Positions 1 to 8,583 of a DNA stretch of 40,334 bases are shown in pieces (within the stretch, counting starts at the first letter, position 1; every line of letters starts with the position of its first letter). Source of the DNA: a virus; the IMG/VR virus record IMGVR_UViG_3300021961_000224, positions 1 through 40,334 of that record, one strand, 5' to 3'. A program made the position numbers and the translations under genes. The notes below the pieces were generated by a model. It saw nothing but the letters and a program-made list of their open reading frames with translations. It did no database searches and was not told the DNA's origin.

Positions 1-168
1 GTAGTTATTTACCTCTCTAAGAAGCACTTTCTTATCGTATACTCTACCGTTCTGGTTTTGAGCTCCTGCTCTCTGCATTACTCCCTCTACTTCAAATACA
101 CCCGGTCTTTCCTTAGATTCTCTAAGGATTGACTTAAATGGGGTATATTCTACTAATACGTTTGCCAT
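1..168 (-). CDS. 21: Prohead core protease, T4 gp21-like (partial, N-terminal 56 codons)
   Basis: The gene starts at the ATG at 168 and runs off the left edge, so only 56 codons are visible. The segment GVMQRAGAQNQNGRVYDKKV matches the N-terminal signature of T4-type prohead serine proteases (a G-Q-R-A/N-x-NqNGRvY pattern near residue 30-45). In T4 this enzyme digests the scaffold and trims head and internal proteins after (L/I)-x-E before packaging. Its position after portal and three small head genes agrees with T4 order (20-67-68-21). The upstream gene stops 2 nt before this ATG, so translation is probably coupled. The catalytic residues lie outside the window. Confidence 0.85.
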   Translation of the reverse strand, partial: MANVLVEYTPFKSILRESKERPGVFEVEGVMQRAGAQNQNGRVYDKKVLLREVNNY

Positions 169-170
169 GG

Positions 171-1247
171 TTACTCTGTAATTACTTTAGTAATGATCTT
201 CTTGAATAACTCTTTAAGCTGTTGTTCTTCTAGACCGCGTTCACGACGTAAAGTTTCCTCATCGTGGTCTTGTTGATCTTTAGCTAGTTGATCTAAATCT
301 TGTGCGCCTGTCTGCTTGCTTACTAAAGTTTCAACTTCAGGATCTGTACCTGACAGTACTACAAATCTACCTGGGTCTCCTTCCCAGCGTGTAATCCAAT
401 CTGCTTGTGCTTGAGCATCAGCCTCAGTGTCGTAATGTAGTATTAATTTACTTCCCTGTACACTAACAGCGTTTAGAATTCTTCCGGACTTTAAATCCTT
501 AATGTAGAACTTTGTTGGATCGAAGGCATCAGCCTCTTTAAACTTTAAAGGATTCTCACCAGGCAATTCTTCTTCTAAAGGGTCGTCTTTCTTTTCATCC
601 ATTCTTTGACCCATATAATCATTGAAGTCGTCCTCTAGATCGTCCATTGACTGCCAAGTGGCATATTGAGTTGTTCTAGAAGGATCTCCTGATTTAAAGT
701 CTCTCATTACAGAAGCTACATAAGCTTTAGCAACTTCATCCCTAGGATCAGCATCAGCTAAAAAGTCTTTAAGTAGTTGAGTGATTAAAGCTTTGTTTAG
801 CATTACAGGCTCATTACCCATCTCGCTAACTTCTTCTTTAACTACTACCTTCTCCATTTTCTCTCCTGGAGCCTCTAATTGAACGCTATCTTGCTTAACG
901 TAGTATAGTACGTCTTTAGTTAGGTTACTAACAGCTATTGCTTTACATTTCTCATATTGCTCTGGGGTAACGTCTAAAGTACCGTATTTTTTATCAAGCT
1001 CAAATTTGATACCTGTATCTAATACATCAGGAGCAATTGCATCCTCAGGCTTAGCTGTAGAGTATTTAGGTTCTTGCATCTTAGCTTCAGCAATCATACC
1101 TCTATTCTTGAGAATATTTACAGTATCATCGTAGCTATTAACCTTAGAGATAAGGTTAGGTAGTTGCATACTAGCATCTCTAACAAATTGGGATTTCGCG
1201 AAGCTACCTTCGGCGACAGCGTTGTATTTCTCTTGTAATGTTTTCAT
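171..1247 (-). CDS. Putative prohead core/head assembly protein (358 aa)
   Basis: Unrecognised protein between portal and prohead protease, the place held in T4 by the core proteins gp67 and gp68. It is charged and rich in Glu, Asp and Lys, with acidic stretches around residues 200-235 and a Gln/Glu-rich helical C-terminus ending in FKKIITKVITE. The N-terminus MKTLQEKYNAVAEG resembles T4 internal-protein leaders, with a possible gp21-type cut after VAE. The ATG overlaps the upstream stop as ATGA (1244-1247). A head-core or scaffold role is inferred from position and composition only. Confidence 0.6.
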   Translation of the reverse strand: MKTLQEKYNAVAEGSFAKSQFVRDASMQLPNLISKVNSYDDTVNILKNRGMIAEAKMQEPKYSTAKPEDAIAPDVLDTGIKFELDKKYGTLDVTPEQYEKCKAIAVSNLTKDVLYYVKQDSVQLEAPGEKMEKVVVKEEVSEMGNEPVMLNKALITQLLKDFLADADPRDEVAKAYVASVMRDFKSGDPSRTTQYATWQSMDDLEDDFNDYMGQRMDEKKDDPLEEELPGENPLKFKEADAFDPTKFYIKDLKSGRILNAVSVQGSKLILHYDTEADAQAQADWITRWEGDPGRFVVLSGTDPEVETLVSKQTGAQDLDQLAKDQQDHDEETLRRERGLEEQQLKELFKKIITKVITE

Positions 1248-1465
1248 TGTCTGTAGTCTACCATTTTAGTGCTAGAAGGTCTTTTTGGTCGTTGTGTCTT
1301 CTTGAAACCCATTTTAGCCATAAACTTAGTGGCTAAGTTATCGCGATCGTCTTTTGAAAAAGCATTAGGAGTTTGATATGCTCCTACTGCACCAGTAGTG
1401 TTCATTTCTGAGAGTTGTTCTCTAACATACTCTCTTAATAGTTCTGCTACTTCACTTCTTTTCAT
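1244..1465 (-). CDS. Small protein with capsid-targeting-like leader (73 aa)
   Basis: A 73-residue protein coupled on both sides by 4-nt ATGA overlaps. Residues 1-20 (MKRSEVAELLREYVREQLSE) form an amphipathic helix ending in LSE, matching the (L/I)-x-E site cut by T4-type prohead protease. The rest is a Gly/Ala/Thr linker (TTGAVGAYQTPNAF) and a basic tail (KKTQRPKRPSSTK). A small head-internal or core protein is the best guess. No enzymatic motif is visible. Confidence 0.6.
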   Translation of the reverse strand: MKRSEVAELLREYVREQLSEMNTTGAVGAYQTPNAFSKDDRDNLATKFMAKMGFKKTQRPKRPSSTKMVDYRQ

Positions 1466-2313
1466 AAGGTATTAAGCTCGTTAACTAAGTCGTAATACTG
1501 TAGTAGGTTTACGATGTGGGTATCGTTAATACGAGTTTGTTTTGAAAGGGGCTTGATAGTCTTAGCAACCTCGTCTAGTTTAATTCTAGCGATATCGTTA
1601 CTAACCTTAGTCTTCATCTTCTCGACAGCAAGGCCAATTTTTTCAAGCTCCTCGTTAATCATTGTTCTAAGTTTTACTTGAGATTCGGAAGCAGTAATAA
1701 ACTCTCTTAAGATAGCTTTCTGTTCTGGAAGTAGGTTGGCATATTCGCCGTTAAACTTCTCAAGTAAAATCTTGTATGTAAGCATTCTAAGATCCTTATC
1801 ATACTTTGCATATTCTTCAACTAAAGCATCTTTAACGTCCTCTTCGTTTTGCTTAGATTCAGTTAAATGCTCTAATACAGTCATTTTATTGTCCACTAAA
1901 GTCTGTGGGTCAGCTAAGTCAGCATTCTGTGCTTCCATTAAGCAGTATAGAGCAGCTAGAGCTTTGTAATCTCTTACCTTCATAGAGAAGAACTCATCGA
2001 GGTCGTAGCTGTTTTTAATCTCAGCGATAAGATCATACTTCTGTTTCTTGATTGTCTCTCTTTCTAACTTACGAGAAATTTCAATAATAGTGGAAACAAT
2101 AGTCTCTCCTTTGGATTGACTTACTCCTTTATTTTTAAGGATATATTCGTACAATTTAAATTCACGGACTAAAGAGGTCTTACCTGTGTAAAACTTCTTC
2201 ATGATCTTAACGGCCGGCGAGTCTTTACGGGACAGAGTATCGGCAGCGATCTGCTTTACCAGCAGCTCAAAGATCAATCCAGTGTTTTTGTACTTCGAAT
2301 GCTTTATTTTCAT
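1462..2313 (-). CDS. Conserved-looking head-cluster protein, function unknown (283 aa)
   Basis: A mostly helical, highly charged protein with a basic start (MKIKHSKYKNTGLIFELLVK) and long predicted helices throughout. No signal peptide, membrane segment or catalytic motif is visible. It directly follows the portal gene and overlaps the next gene by ATGA (1462-1465). A TATTTATA element lies 19 nt before its ATG, suggesting a late promoter of its own. Position makes a head-assembly role plausible, but the family is not recognised. Confidence 0.6.
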   Translation of the reverse strand: MKIKHSKYKNTGLIFELLVKQIAADTLSRKDSPAVKIMKKFYTGKTSLVREFKLYEYILKNKGVSQSKGETIVSTIIEISRKLERETIKKQKYDLIAEIKNSYDLDEFFSMKVRDYKALAALYCLMEAQNADLADPQTLVDNKMTVLEHLTESKQNEEDVKDALVEEYAKYDKDLRMLTYKILLEKFNGEYANLLPEQKAILREFITASESQVKLRTMINEELEKIGLAVEKMKTKVSNDIARIKLDEVAKTIKPLSKQTRINDTHIVNLLQYYDLVNELNTL

Positions 2314-2332
2314 GAGTATGCTATTCTACTAA

Positions 2333-2340
2333 TATAAATA
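2333..2340 (-). promoter_or_regulatory. TATTTATA element (candidate late promoter)
   Basis: The octamer TATTTATA reads on the coding strand in the 31-nt gap between the portal gene and the 283-aa gene, 19 nt before the ATG. It belongs to a set found before many structural genes here. Promoter function is inferred. Confidence 0.45.
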
Positions 2341-2344
2341 TATG

Positions 2345-4228
2345 TTACTGCCCTAAATCTTTAATATTGCTCTCATCAAGCAAACTTGATTGCGGTTCTT
2401 CTTTTTTCTCAAAGATTAAGCTCTTCTTAGGTTTGAAGATATCTTGGTTTTGATAGAACACTGATTTAGTTATAACACTGCTAGCTTGTGTGTCTTCAGC
2501 TACATTAATAGTAGAATCTTCCTCATTATCGTAGCCACCATGCATATCATGTTGACCTAGAGCATCTCTACCAAATGGGCTATTTTGAGTTCCATAAGTA
2601 GAAGCATGTATTTGAGGTCTTCCTTCAGGATTTCCTTCATCATATCCTACAGGCATCTTAGGAGTGTCCATTCCTCTTCTACCGTACATAGAAGCAAGGT
2701 CGTGAGGTGTACCGTAAGTAACTCCAGATTTAGCTGGGTCATTACCTTCGTTTTCAATCTGAGCGACTCTAAAGGCTCTCTTACTGTCTTCTCTGATTAG
2801 ATCTCTCTGTTCGTTGTACTGATCTTCTGATAAGTTAAAGATACTTTCATAGATATAGTCTGTAGAGAACATCTTGCTTTCTACCATCTGAGAGGCTAGA
2901 TCAATCTTTTCTTTCATAAGAGCAATCTTCTCTTGCTCGTAAATGATAGAAGGAGTGGTTAGTTTAAGCTCAAAATTAGTTAAGCTTTCATTCTTATAAC
3001 CTTGAGTATAAAGGTGTACTAAAGCGATCTTAGTTAACTCTGATTCAAGTATGCGCTGGATGCGTTCTACTGTTCTAGCAAAACGAATGTCTTCCGCAGC
3101 CAATGTCGCTTTACCTTGTAAATCGCCTTCATACCCGAAGTATGCTTTAGGTACTTTGAGTGCGGCAAACATTTTGTCTCTAAGGTATTCCACGTCATTT
3201 GTACCGTCGTACTCTAAACCTTTTGTAGTATCGATACGAGTAGTGGCATCTCCACCTCTAACAGGGATGTAGAAATCCTCCATCATATTCTGCATATTGA
3301 AGCGCAGATTGTATTGACCGGTCTGAGGATCAACGTACGGAGTCTTCTTCATACCGTTGATAGTCTTTTGCATAAACTGCTCAACTTCAGCTGGTGGGAT
3401 CTGACCTACGTTAACATAGAATACTCTCTTCTCAGGAGCTCTCATGATACGGTGAATTAACATCGCATCTTCCATAAGAGTTAACTGCTTGAAGATCTTT
3501 CTAGCAGGCTCGATATAAGAACGTCCGTAAGGTAGGTAGTTAGTATCTGATAATAAACGGAAATGCGCTACCTCGTAGTTATCCAGTAGTATTACTTTGT
3601 CCTTATGTCTAGGAATATAGTTTGGATCGGTAGAAGAGGCAATTCCGTCTGGGTCAATAGTAAATTGTACTTTAGCAGGATTGTCTGGATCCTGGCTTTC
3701 ATGACGTACCATACTATATACAGTATAAGGTAGTACGTTGTATACGCCGAACTTTTCAGCAATCTCTAGCTTTAAAAAGAAGTCACCGTACTTAACCATA
3801 TTACGAGTCCAAGACCAGAGGTTAAACTCGATGTTAAGAACGTCGTAAAATAAGTTAGTTAGAATCTTTTTAATATTCTCATCTGATGTCTTAATGGTAA
3901 GGATATCTCCTACATCGTTTTTAAGACATGCTTCGTCGGCTAGAATATCTAATGCAGAAGCGATAATTGGATCTGTATCCATTGCTTCATAATCCGAATA
4001 TAATTGAATTCTTAACGTCTGATAGTTCAGGTTAGGATTAAAAATATTCTTATTGTTGTAGATGTATAGACGAGAGAAACGGTCTACTAAAGAGTTTGTC
4101 TCATAGCGACCGGTACTTTGAATATGGTTAACATCGGCGATTTTCAGCTGATTGCCGCCTACGTTACGAATTACTACGTCGGTAGAGAAAAGTCTCTGTA
4201 ATCTACCAAATAAAGAAGTATCAGCCAT
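2345..4228 (-). CDS. 20: Portal vertex protein, T4 gp20-like (627 aa)
   Basis: Portal protein of the T4 family, which forms the dodecameric head-tail connector and DNA entry/exit channel. Supporting segments are QLYSDYEAMDTDPIIASALD (about residues 77-96), the region TRNMVKYGDFFLKLE, and the long central region with LPYGRSYIEPARKIFKQL and DKMFAALKVPKAYFGYEG, which is typical of T4-type portals. At 627 aa it is about 100 residues longer than T4 gp20 (524 aa). The extra length is a Gly/Asp/Pro-rich C-terminal tail after about residue 495. It lies directly downstream of the terminase, a close T4-like arrangement but without tail-tube and sheath genes in between. Confidence 0.93.
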   Translation of the reverse strand: MADTSLFGRLQRLFSTDVVIRNVGGNQLKIADVNHIQSTGRYETNSLVDRFSRLYIYNNKNIFNPNLNYQTLRIQLYSDYEAMDTDPIIASALDILADEACLKNDVGDILTIKTSDENIKKILTNLFYDVLNIEFNLWSWTRNMVKYGDFFLKLEIAEKFGVYNVLPYTVYSMVRHESQDPDNPAKVQFTIDPDGIASSTDPNYIPRHKDKVILLDNYEVAHFRLLSDTNYLPYGRSYIEPARKIFKQLTLMEDAMLIHRIMRAPEKRVFYVNVGQIPPAEVEQFMQKTINGMKKTPYVDPQTGQYNLRFNMQNMMEDFYIPVRGGDATTRIDTTKGLEYDGTNDVEYLRDKMFAALKVPKAYFGYEGDLQGKATLAAEDIRFARTVERIQRILESELTKIALVHLYTQGYKNESLTNFELKLTTPSIIYEQEKIALMKEKIDLASQMVESKMFSTDYIYESIFNLSEDQYNEQRDLIREDSKRAFRVAQIENEGNDPAKSGVTYGTPHDLASMYGRRGMDTPKMPVGYDEGNPEGRPQIHASTYGTQNSPFGRDALGQHDMHGGYDNEEDSTINVAEDTQASSVITKSVFYQNQDIFKPKKSLIFEKKEEPQSSLLDESNIKDLGQ

Positions 4229-4244
4229 TCAAAAATAGTTTAAT

Positions 4245-4252
4245 TATAAATA
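4245..4252 (-). promoter_or_regulatory. TATTTATA element upstream of portal gene
   Basis: Coding-strand reading is TACTATTTATAATTAAAC, in the 30-nt gap between terminase stop and portal ATG, 16 nt before the ATG. Candidate late promoter by recurrence. Confidence 0.45.
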
Positions 4253-4258
4253 GTACTA

Positions 4259-5833
4259 CTACAGTAACCAAGATATATCCTCTTGGCCATGTGGAGTATC
4301 TATAGTATACGGATTATTTTGCATATTTCCAACTGAATACGCGGCTCCTTGTCTTTGATTTAGGTTTCCCATAGCAGATAAGGATGCTCTTGATAGATCT
4401 ATTCCCTGTTGTCTTAGTCTTAATGCTGTATCTCTGACGTATAGTCCGGTAGCAAAGGCCATTACTAAGTCATCATTATAGCTAGTCTGTGCTTGTGCTT
4501 TACCGTTCTTCCATACAAATACTCTCATCTCTTTTAAGAGTCTCTGAGATTTAATGGTTACAGATCTTTCTCTTACGTAGTCCATCATCTTAGCAATAAC
4601 TAAAGGACGAGTACGCATAGACATTGTAAAGCCAGGAACTAAGTTTCCTCGTTCCATCTTATTCATATAAGTCTCTACAGTATCTTGCTCTGATCTTGAT
4701 GAGTAGTAAAGGTTAGGGTACTCTCTTTCAATAATCTGTTCGATAGTAGACCATCCGATGTTAGCATTTTCTACTACTAACATTGCATTGTTATACTCAG
4801 TCGCTACTCCTACCAACATGTTACCAAATTCCTTAGGAGGTACTTTGCTTTTAAATTCTGCTACTTGAGTAGCTGCTTCAACATCGAATATGTGAAAGGT
4901 AGAATAGTCCTGTCCGTCACCTCTAGCGACGTCGGCTACAACCATATAGGACTTCATATAATCTGGGTATTCCCATATCCAGTAGTCACCTGATACACCT
5001 CTTTTCTCTAGAGGGTCTTGCTGTGCTGTAGTTTCATAGAAGATTAGATCTTCTGGTTCAAATACTGTATCACCGGATGATAAGAAGTCACAGTCACATT
5101 CCTGTGCTGCCATTCTAGGACCCAGGTCATTGTCTTGTTGGTCTCTCCATGACTGATTTCTCTCAGGGTGCACAGTCCAAGGTAGTTTAATAGGAACAAA
5201 GGAGTTTTCACCTGTTTCTGCTTTTTCCCAGGTCTGGTGGAACCAGTTACCAATTCCGTTAGGAGTTGATAGAGCCATACATTGACCACCGGTTGCAAGG
5301 GTCTGTTGAGCGGCTGCAAACGTTTCATCAATATTATCAATGAACGCAGCCTCATCAATTAAGAGTAAAGATACAGCTTCTGAACGAGCAGCATCTGAGT
5401 TAGATGATTTAGCTGCTATTCTAGAGCCGTTAGTAAGTCTTAGTGAGAGTTTATTCTTCTCTACTGCTTTTAATTTTAACCAGCTAGGAAGCTGATCGTA
5501 CATAAATTGAACCTTGGTTACAAGGTTACGTGCAGTAGATTGTGTGGTTGCAAGAGCTAGTACGTTCTTGTCTTTGTGGAAGAGCATCAACCATAATGAA
5601 TAGCCTGCTGCTAAAGTTGAGATACCTAACTGCCTTGACTTAAGAGTAATTAGGTACTGATGATCTCTGAATAAATAAAGTACTTTGTCCTGGAATGGGT
5701 AAAGGTTGAATAGTATACGTCCTCTTTGAGGGTGCTGAATATAGCAGTACTTACGCATAAAATATGCCGGGTCTTTGGCACACTTTGCGTATTCTTGTAT
5801 TACTATCTGCTTAACATTCTGCTGTTCACTCAT
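4259..5833 (-). CDS. 17: Terminase large subunit, T4 gp17-like (524 aa)
   Basis: DNA-packaging motor ATPase and nuclease. Visible in order: adenine-binding region YPFQDKVL (about 45-52), Walker A-like SRQLGIST (66-73), Walker B LLLIDEAAF (about 157-164), coupling motif ALSTPNG (187-193), and the RNase H-like nuclease starting at VVADVARGDGQDYS (D301) and continuing with LVVENANIGW and a final YNDDLVMAFA. The length is somewhat shorter than T4 gp17 (610 aa). Its ATG overlaps the stop of the upstream small membrane-protein gene as ATGA. No small terminase is recognisable in the window. Confidence 0.95.
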   Translation of the reverse strand: MSEQQNVKQIVIQEYAKCAKDPAYFMRKYCYIQHPQRGRILFNLYPFQDKVLYLFRDHQYLITLKSRQLGISTLAAGYSLWLMLFHKDKNVLALATTQSTARNLVTKVQFMYDQLPSWLKLKAVEKNKLSLRLTNGSRIAAKSSNSDAARSEAVSLLLIDEAAFIDNIDETFAAAQQTLATGGQCMALSTPNGIGNWFHQTWEKAETGENSFVPIKLPWTVHPERNQSWRDQQDNDLGPRMAAQECDCDFLSSGDTVFEPEDLIFYETTAQQDPLEKRGVSGDYWIWEYPDYMKSYMVVADVARGDGQDYSTFHIFDVEAATQVAEFKSKVPPKEFGNMLVGVATEYNNAMLVVENANIGWSTIEQIIEREYPNLYYSSRSEQDTVETYMNKMERGNLVPGFTMSMRTRPLVIAKMMDYVRERSVTIKSQRLLKEMRVFVWKNGKAQAQTSYNDDLVMAFATGLYVRDTALRLRQQGIDLSRASLSAMGNLNQRQGAAYSVGNMQNNPYTIDTPHGQEDISWLL

Positions 5834-6249
5834 AATAATAGTAGTAGTACTGTTGCTAGAGCGCCTCCAGCTGCCCCGAAGGTAACACCTGACCAGAATT
5901 TAGACTTTTTTTCTTTTTCTAACACATCTACTTTTTTATCACATAAATCAATCTGTTTTTCTTTTTCAGCAAAAAGGTTATCGTAGCTGTTTAGTCTCTG
6001 TTGTAGGTTGTTGATCTGAGTTTTATTGGTTTCGGTAAGCTTTTTATAATCTTCAATGCTCTTTTCTAAGCTAGTTTTTTCTTTAATACAAAAGTCACCA
6101 GCTTCTAAATCAGCAATAACCAGCCTGGTCATGTGAGCAGGAAGACATACTAGGGTATCTCCGTTAACGACCGTAACGCTTTGCGAAGTAGCCGGGAAGG
6201 CTATCAACAGAAAGCCTGCTAAGCTCAGCAATTTTTTTATTGTATGCAT
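5830..6249 (-). CDS. Secreted coiled-coil protein with C-terminal anchor; possible outer spanin partner (139 aa)
   Basis: Residues 1-23 form a signal peptide (hydrophobic core LLSLAGFLLIAFPATSQ) with likely cleavage before Q, a pattern common in Bacteroidota. A long coiled coil follows (about 55-115), then GVTFGAAGGALATVLLLLL, a C-terminal membrane anchor. The gene begins inside the 3' end of the preceding membrane coiled-coil gene (86-nt overlap in another frame), as in Rz/Rz1 spanin pairs. No lipobox Cys is evident near the signal cleavage site, so it is not a classic Rz1 lipoprotein. The function assignment is inference. Confidence 0.55.
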   Translation of the reverse strand: MHTIKKLLSLAGFLLIAFPATSQSVTVVNGDTLVCLPAHMTRLVIADLEAGDFCIKEKTSLEKSIEDYKKLTETNKTQINNLQQRLNSYDNLFAEKEKQIDLCDKKVDVLEKEKKSKFWSGVTFGAAGGALATVLLLLL

Positions 6250-6505
6250 CTCTTTCTCTTTTACGTTTTGCTTCCTCGATATCTAAAGCGTTCTCAATAG
6301 AATCAGCCTGTGCTTGTAGTAAGCCGGCTGCAAAAGCTAATGAGTCAATACGTTTAACTAATTCTAACTCTCTAGCCTCGCTAGCTTTCTTCTGGTCATC
6401 TAGTTCCTGTAGATAAGCTGCTTTGTACGGGTTATACAATCCCGTAGCATACATTGCTGCAATAATAATGGCAATGAGGGCTATTAAGTACGGTAGTTTA
6501 TTCAT
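6164..6505 (-). CDS. Inner-membrane coiled-coil protein, i-spanin (Rz)-like (113 aa)
   Basis: The N-terminal transmembrane helix (PYLIALIAIIIAAMYATGLY, residues 5-24) is followed by a charged coiled coil to about residue 95, ending in SLPGYFAKRYGR. This matches the Rz-like layout: N-in anchor and periplasmic coiled coil. The next gene starts within its last 86 nt. The pair sits between the 394-aa gene and terminase. A TATTTATA element lies 8 nt before the ATG. The spanin role is inferred from topology and gene overlap, not from sequence family. Confidence 0.55.
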   Translation of the reverse strand: MNKLPYLIALIAIIIAAMYATGLYNPYKAAYLQELDDQKKASEARELELVKRIDSLAFAAGLLQAQADSIENALDIEEAKRKRERDAYNKKIAELSRLSVDSLPGYFAKRYGR

Positions 6506-6513
6506 AACTTTTA

Positions 6514-6521
6514 TATAAATA
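6514..6521 (-). promoter_or_regulatory. TATTTATA element upstream of spanin-like pair
   Basis: Coding strand ATATATTTATATAAAAG, 8 nt before the ATG at 6505. If it is a -10 element, the transcript would start very close to the start codon. Confidence 0.35.
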
Positions 6522-6529
6522 TATAATGT

Positions 6530-7714
6530 TTACTTTCTTACATAGTCACACATAATGTGAGATGGATAAAGCTTACCTTGCTTATTTCTAATATTCAGTT
6601 TGAAGGTATAGTATTCTGATTCGAATTTAATATCAATTCTCTTTCCTTTACCTGTATCACCGCCATATAAGATTGTAATACCTCCTTGCGGAGTAGCAGC
6701 TTTCTTAGCAAACTCATCAGTAACTTCAAAGAAAGAGTACTTTCCTTTACCTCCTTTTACCATCCAGTAACCGCTTCCGATACCTGAACGAACTAGGTTA
6801 TACAGTTTATCTTGATCGTAATCTGTGACAGTTTCATGGTATTGAGTAAAGTCTGTTTTACCGTACTCGTTAAATATTTTACAGAAGATCTCGTTATCAA
6901 TACCAAATGTCTCTAATAAGGATGCTCCTTGAGCATTATCAATCTTACCGTCTTGAAAATCTTCCGGAGTAAATATTTTAGCGACACCTGAGTTAAAGAA
7001 TGTTAACGTGTTACCAAACTTAAGAGATAGGTAGATTGGAGAACCGTCTTTATCTAAAGTAAGATCAGTTAATGTGGCTGCAATAGACTCTCCTGAGTGG
7101 CTAATAATAGGGCCGTTGTCGGTAAATACTAGGGGTCTTGGCTTATTCTCACCACCTTCCGGTACAACTTTAAAGTTATCAGGAGATAAGTTAAATTGAT
7201 CTACAATCTCTTTAGTCAGATCTGGGTGTTGGAATTCTTTTGCGCCTTCTTTGTAGTTGTTAAGATCCTGTTCTAGTTCTTTCTCAAAAGAAAATCCTTT
7301 AGAAGCAGCTCCTCTACCTCCTCTTGATCCTTCACCAAAGTTAATAGTCAAGCCATTCCATTTGATGCTTTTCATAGGATCTACCTCTACTCCTAATTTA
7401 TCTTGTAAGTACTCGATAAAGCGATTATCTCTACTTAATGAGCGAGAGATCTTAGGAAAGTTTGGTTTGTTAGGATCGATGGCGATTGGATCTTCCATCT
7501 TAAGATTAGGGTACTCTTTAACGATTGTTAAAAGAGCTTCTAACTTATCATCTTCTAGTTCATCGACTGATTTAGGAAAGAATGTATAAGCTTCTTCAAG
7601 ATCGATACCTAGTGCTTCCCAAAGGATGTCTAGGTCTTCTTGAGAGTTGATATCAGGATAACCTTTGGCAGTTCTCCATGACCATTCTGTAAGTATCTTG
7701 TCTATGAGATTCAT
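6530..7714 (-). CDS. Putative PD-(D/E)XK-like nuclease with capsid-targeting-like leader (394 aa)
   Basis: It begins MNLIDKILTEW, a ten-residue leader like that of T4 Alt, with a possible prohead protease cut after LTE. The conserved-looking core is a glycine-rich GSRGGRGAASKGFSFEKELE (about 129-148) followed by SHSGESIAATLTDLTL (D217) and IYLSLKFGNTLTFFNSGV (226-243). The order E144...D217...S-L-K232 recalls restriction-endonuclease-like folds, with Ser in place of the usual Asp/Glu of (D/E)xK. The nuclease call is therefore tentative. Its start overlaps the upstream stop as TAATG. It could be a packaged protein acting on host DNA. Confidence 0.5.
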   Translation of the reverse strand: MNLIDKILTEWSWRTAKGYPDINSQEDLDILWEALGIDLEEAYTFFPKSVDELEDDKLEALLTIVKEYPNLKMEDPIAIDPNKPNFPKISRSLSRDNRFIEYLQDKLGVEVDPMKSIKWNGLTINFGEGSRGGRGAASKGFSFEKELEQDLNNYKEGAKEFQHPDLTKEIVDQFNLSPDNFKVVPEGGENKPRPLVFTDNGPIISHSGESIAATLTDLTLDKDGSPIYLSLKFGNTLTFFNSGVAKIFTPEDFQDGKIDNAQGASLLETFGIDNEIFCKIFNEYGKTDFTQYHETVTDYDQDKLYNLVRSGIGSGYWMVKGGKGKYSFFEVTDEFAKKAATPQGGITILYGGDTGKGKRIDIKFESEYYTFKLNIRNKQGKLYPSHIMCDYVRK

Positions 7715-8583
7715 TATACTCCTGCAAATACATCTTCTTCACCTCCTGCTGGTGTTTCTTCGGCTCCTGCTTCAGTACCGGCTTCAGCTCCAGCTTCTGC
7801 TCCTGATGCGCCTCCTTCTTCTCCAGGAAACTCTCCACCACCGCCTTCTACTCCACCGAAGATATCTTCTCCAGATACAGCATCCATTCCACTTTGAATT
7901 GGACCGGAAGCAAGCATGTCTGTGATCTTATCCAGGCATTGCTGATATTCGGCTAGATTCTGTAGGAAATATCTTTTACCTTCTACTGTAGCTTCAAAGC
8001 CTTTGCCCATCCATTTTAGCAGTATGTCTTGTCCATTCTTAAACTCTACTTTAAATGTAGATGGCTTAGGAGACATCCAGCCTACCTTTTCTACAAACTC
8101 CTCAAAATCGGGAGTCATTAGGTGTACTAATGTCTTCTTTAATGTAGGGAACTTAGCTAGGATGTCAGCTGTAGCATCAGGAGCTTCCTCTTCAGCAACT
8201 TCTCCTGAATCAGCAAATTCTGTATCAGGTGTTTCTTCGGTCGGTTCTTCAGTAGGTACTTCTTCTTCGTCGCCTTCTGCTTCTTTAATGTACCCTTTAA
8301 CTACTGTTCTTGGGTTAGCGATATCAAGACCTTTCTGAAGGAATGCTACTCTTTTTTCGATTACTCCTTTCATTAACTGAAGGGTTTCTAAATCAAATTC
8401 ATCTTCAACAGCATCTAAGAACTCCTGAGTTTCTAATTCGTTAAGAAGAGTTTTAAGTTGAACTTCACTCATCTTACAGGCTTTCTCGTACATAGCTTGT
8501 GCTGGAGTAGAGATCATTCCCTGCTCGGCTAAAAGCTCGTAGTAAGCTTCTTCAATAATATTTTTTAGATCTTGAATCTTCAT
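7714..8583 (-). CDS. Acidic virion-associated candidate with targeting-like leader (289 aa)
   Basis: Residues 1-20 (MKIQDLKNIIEEAYYELLAE) are an amphipathic helix ending in LAE, followed by a helical region, a very acidic linker (about 105-140, Glu/Pro/Thr rich), a small folded segment (about 145-220), and a Gly/Ala/Glu low-complexity tail to the end. Such acidic, low-complexity proteins with cleavable leaders are typical of phage head-core or internal proteins. No enzyme motif is seen. TAATG junctions link it to both neighbours. Confidence 0.55.
   Translation of the reverse strand: MKIQDLKNIIEEAYYELLAEQGMISTPAQAMYEKACKMSEVQLKTLLNELETQEFLDAVEDEFDLETLQLMKGVIEKRVAFLQKGLDIANPRTVVKGYIKEAEGDEEEVPTEEPTEETPDTEFADSGEVAEEEAPDATADILAKFPTLKKTLVHLMTPDFEEFVEKVGWMSPKPSTFKVEFKNGQDILLKWMGKGFEATVEGKRYFLQNLAEYQQCLDKITDMLASGPIQSGMDAVSGEDIFGGVEGGGGEFPGEEGGASGAEAGAEAGTEAGAEETPAGGEEDVFAGV

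Noticed and set aside
5044-5358. Alternative minus-strand frame of 104 codons within terminase
   Set aside because: It lies entirely inside the terminase gene, which carries all ATPase and nuclease motifs in its own frame.
7665-8338. Leu-rich and Ser-rich plus-strand frames
   Set aside because: Antisense of the acidic, low-complexity part of the 289-aa gene.
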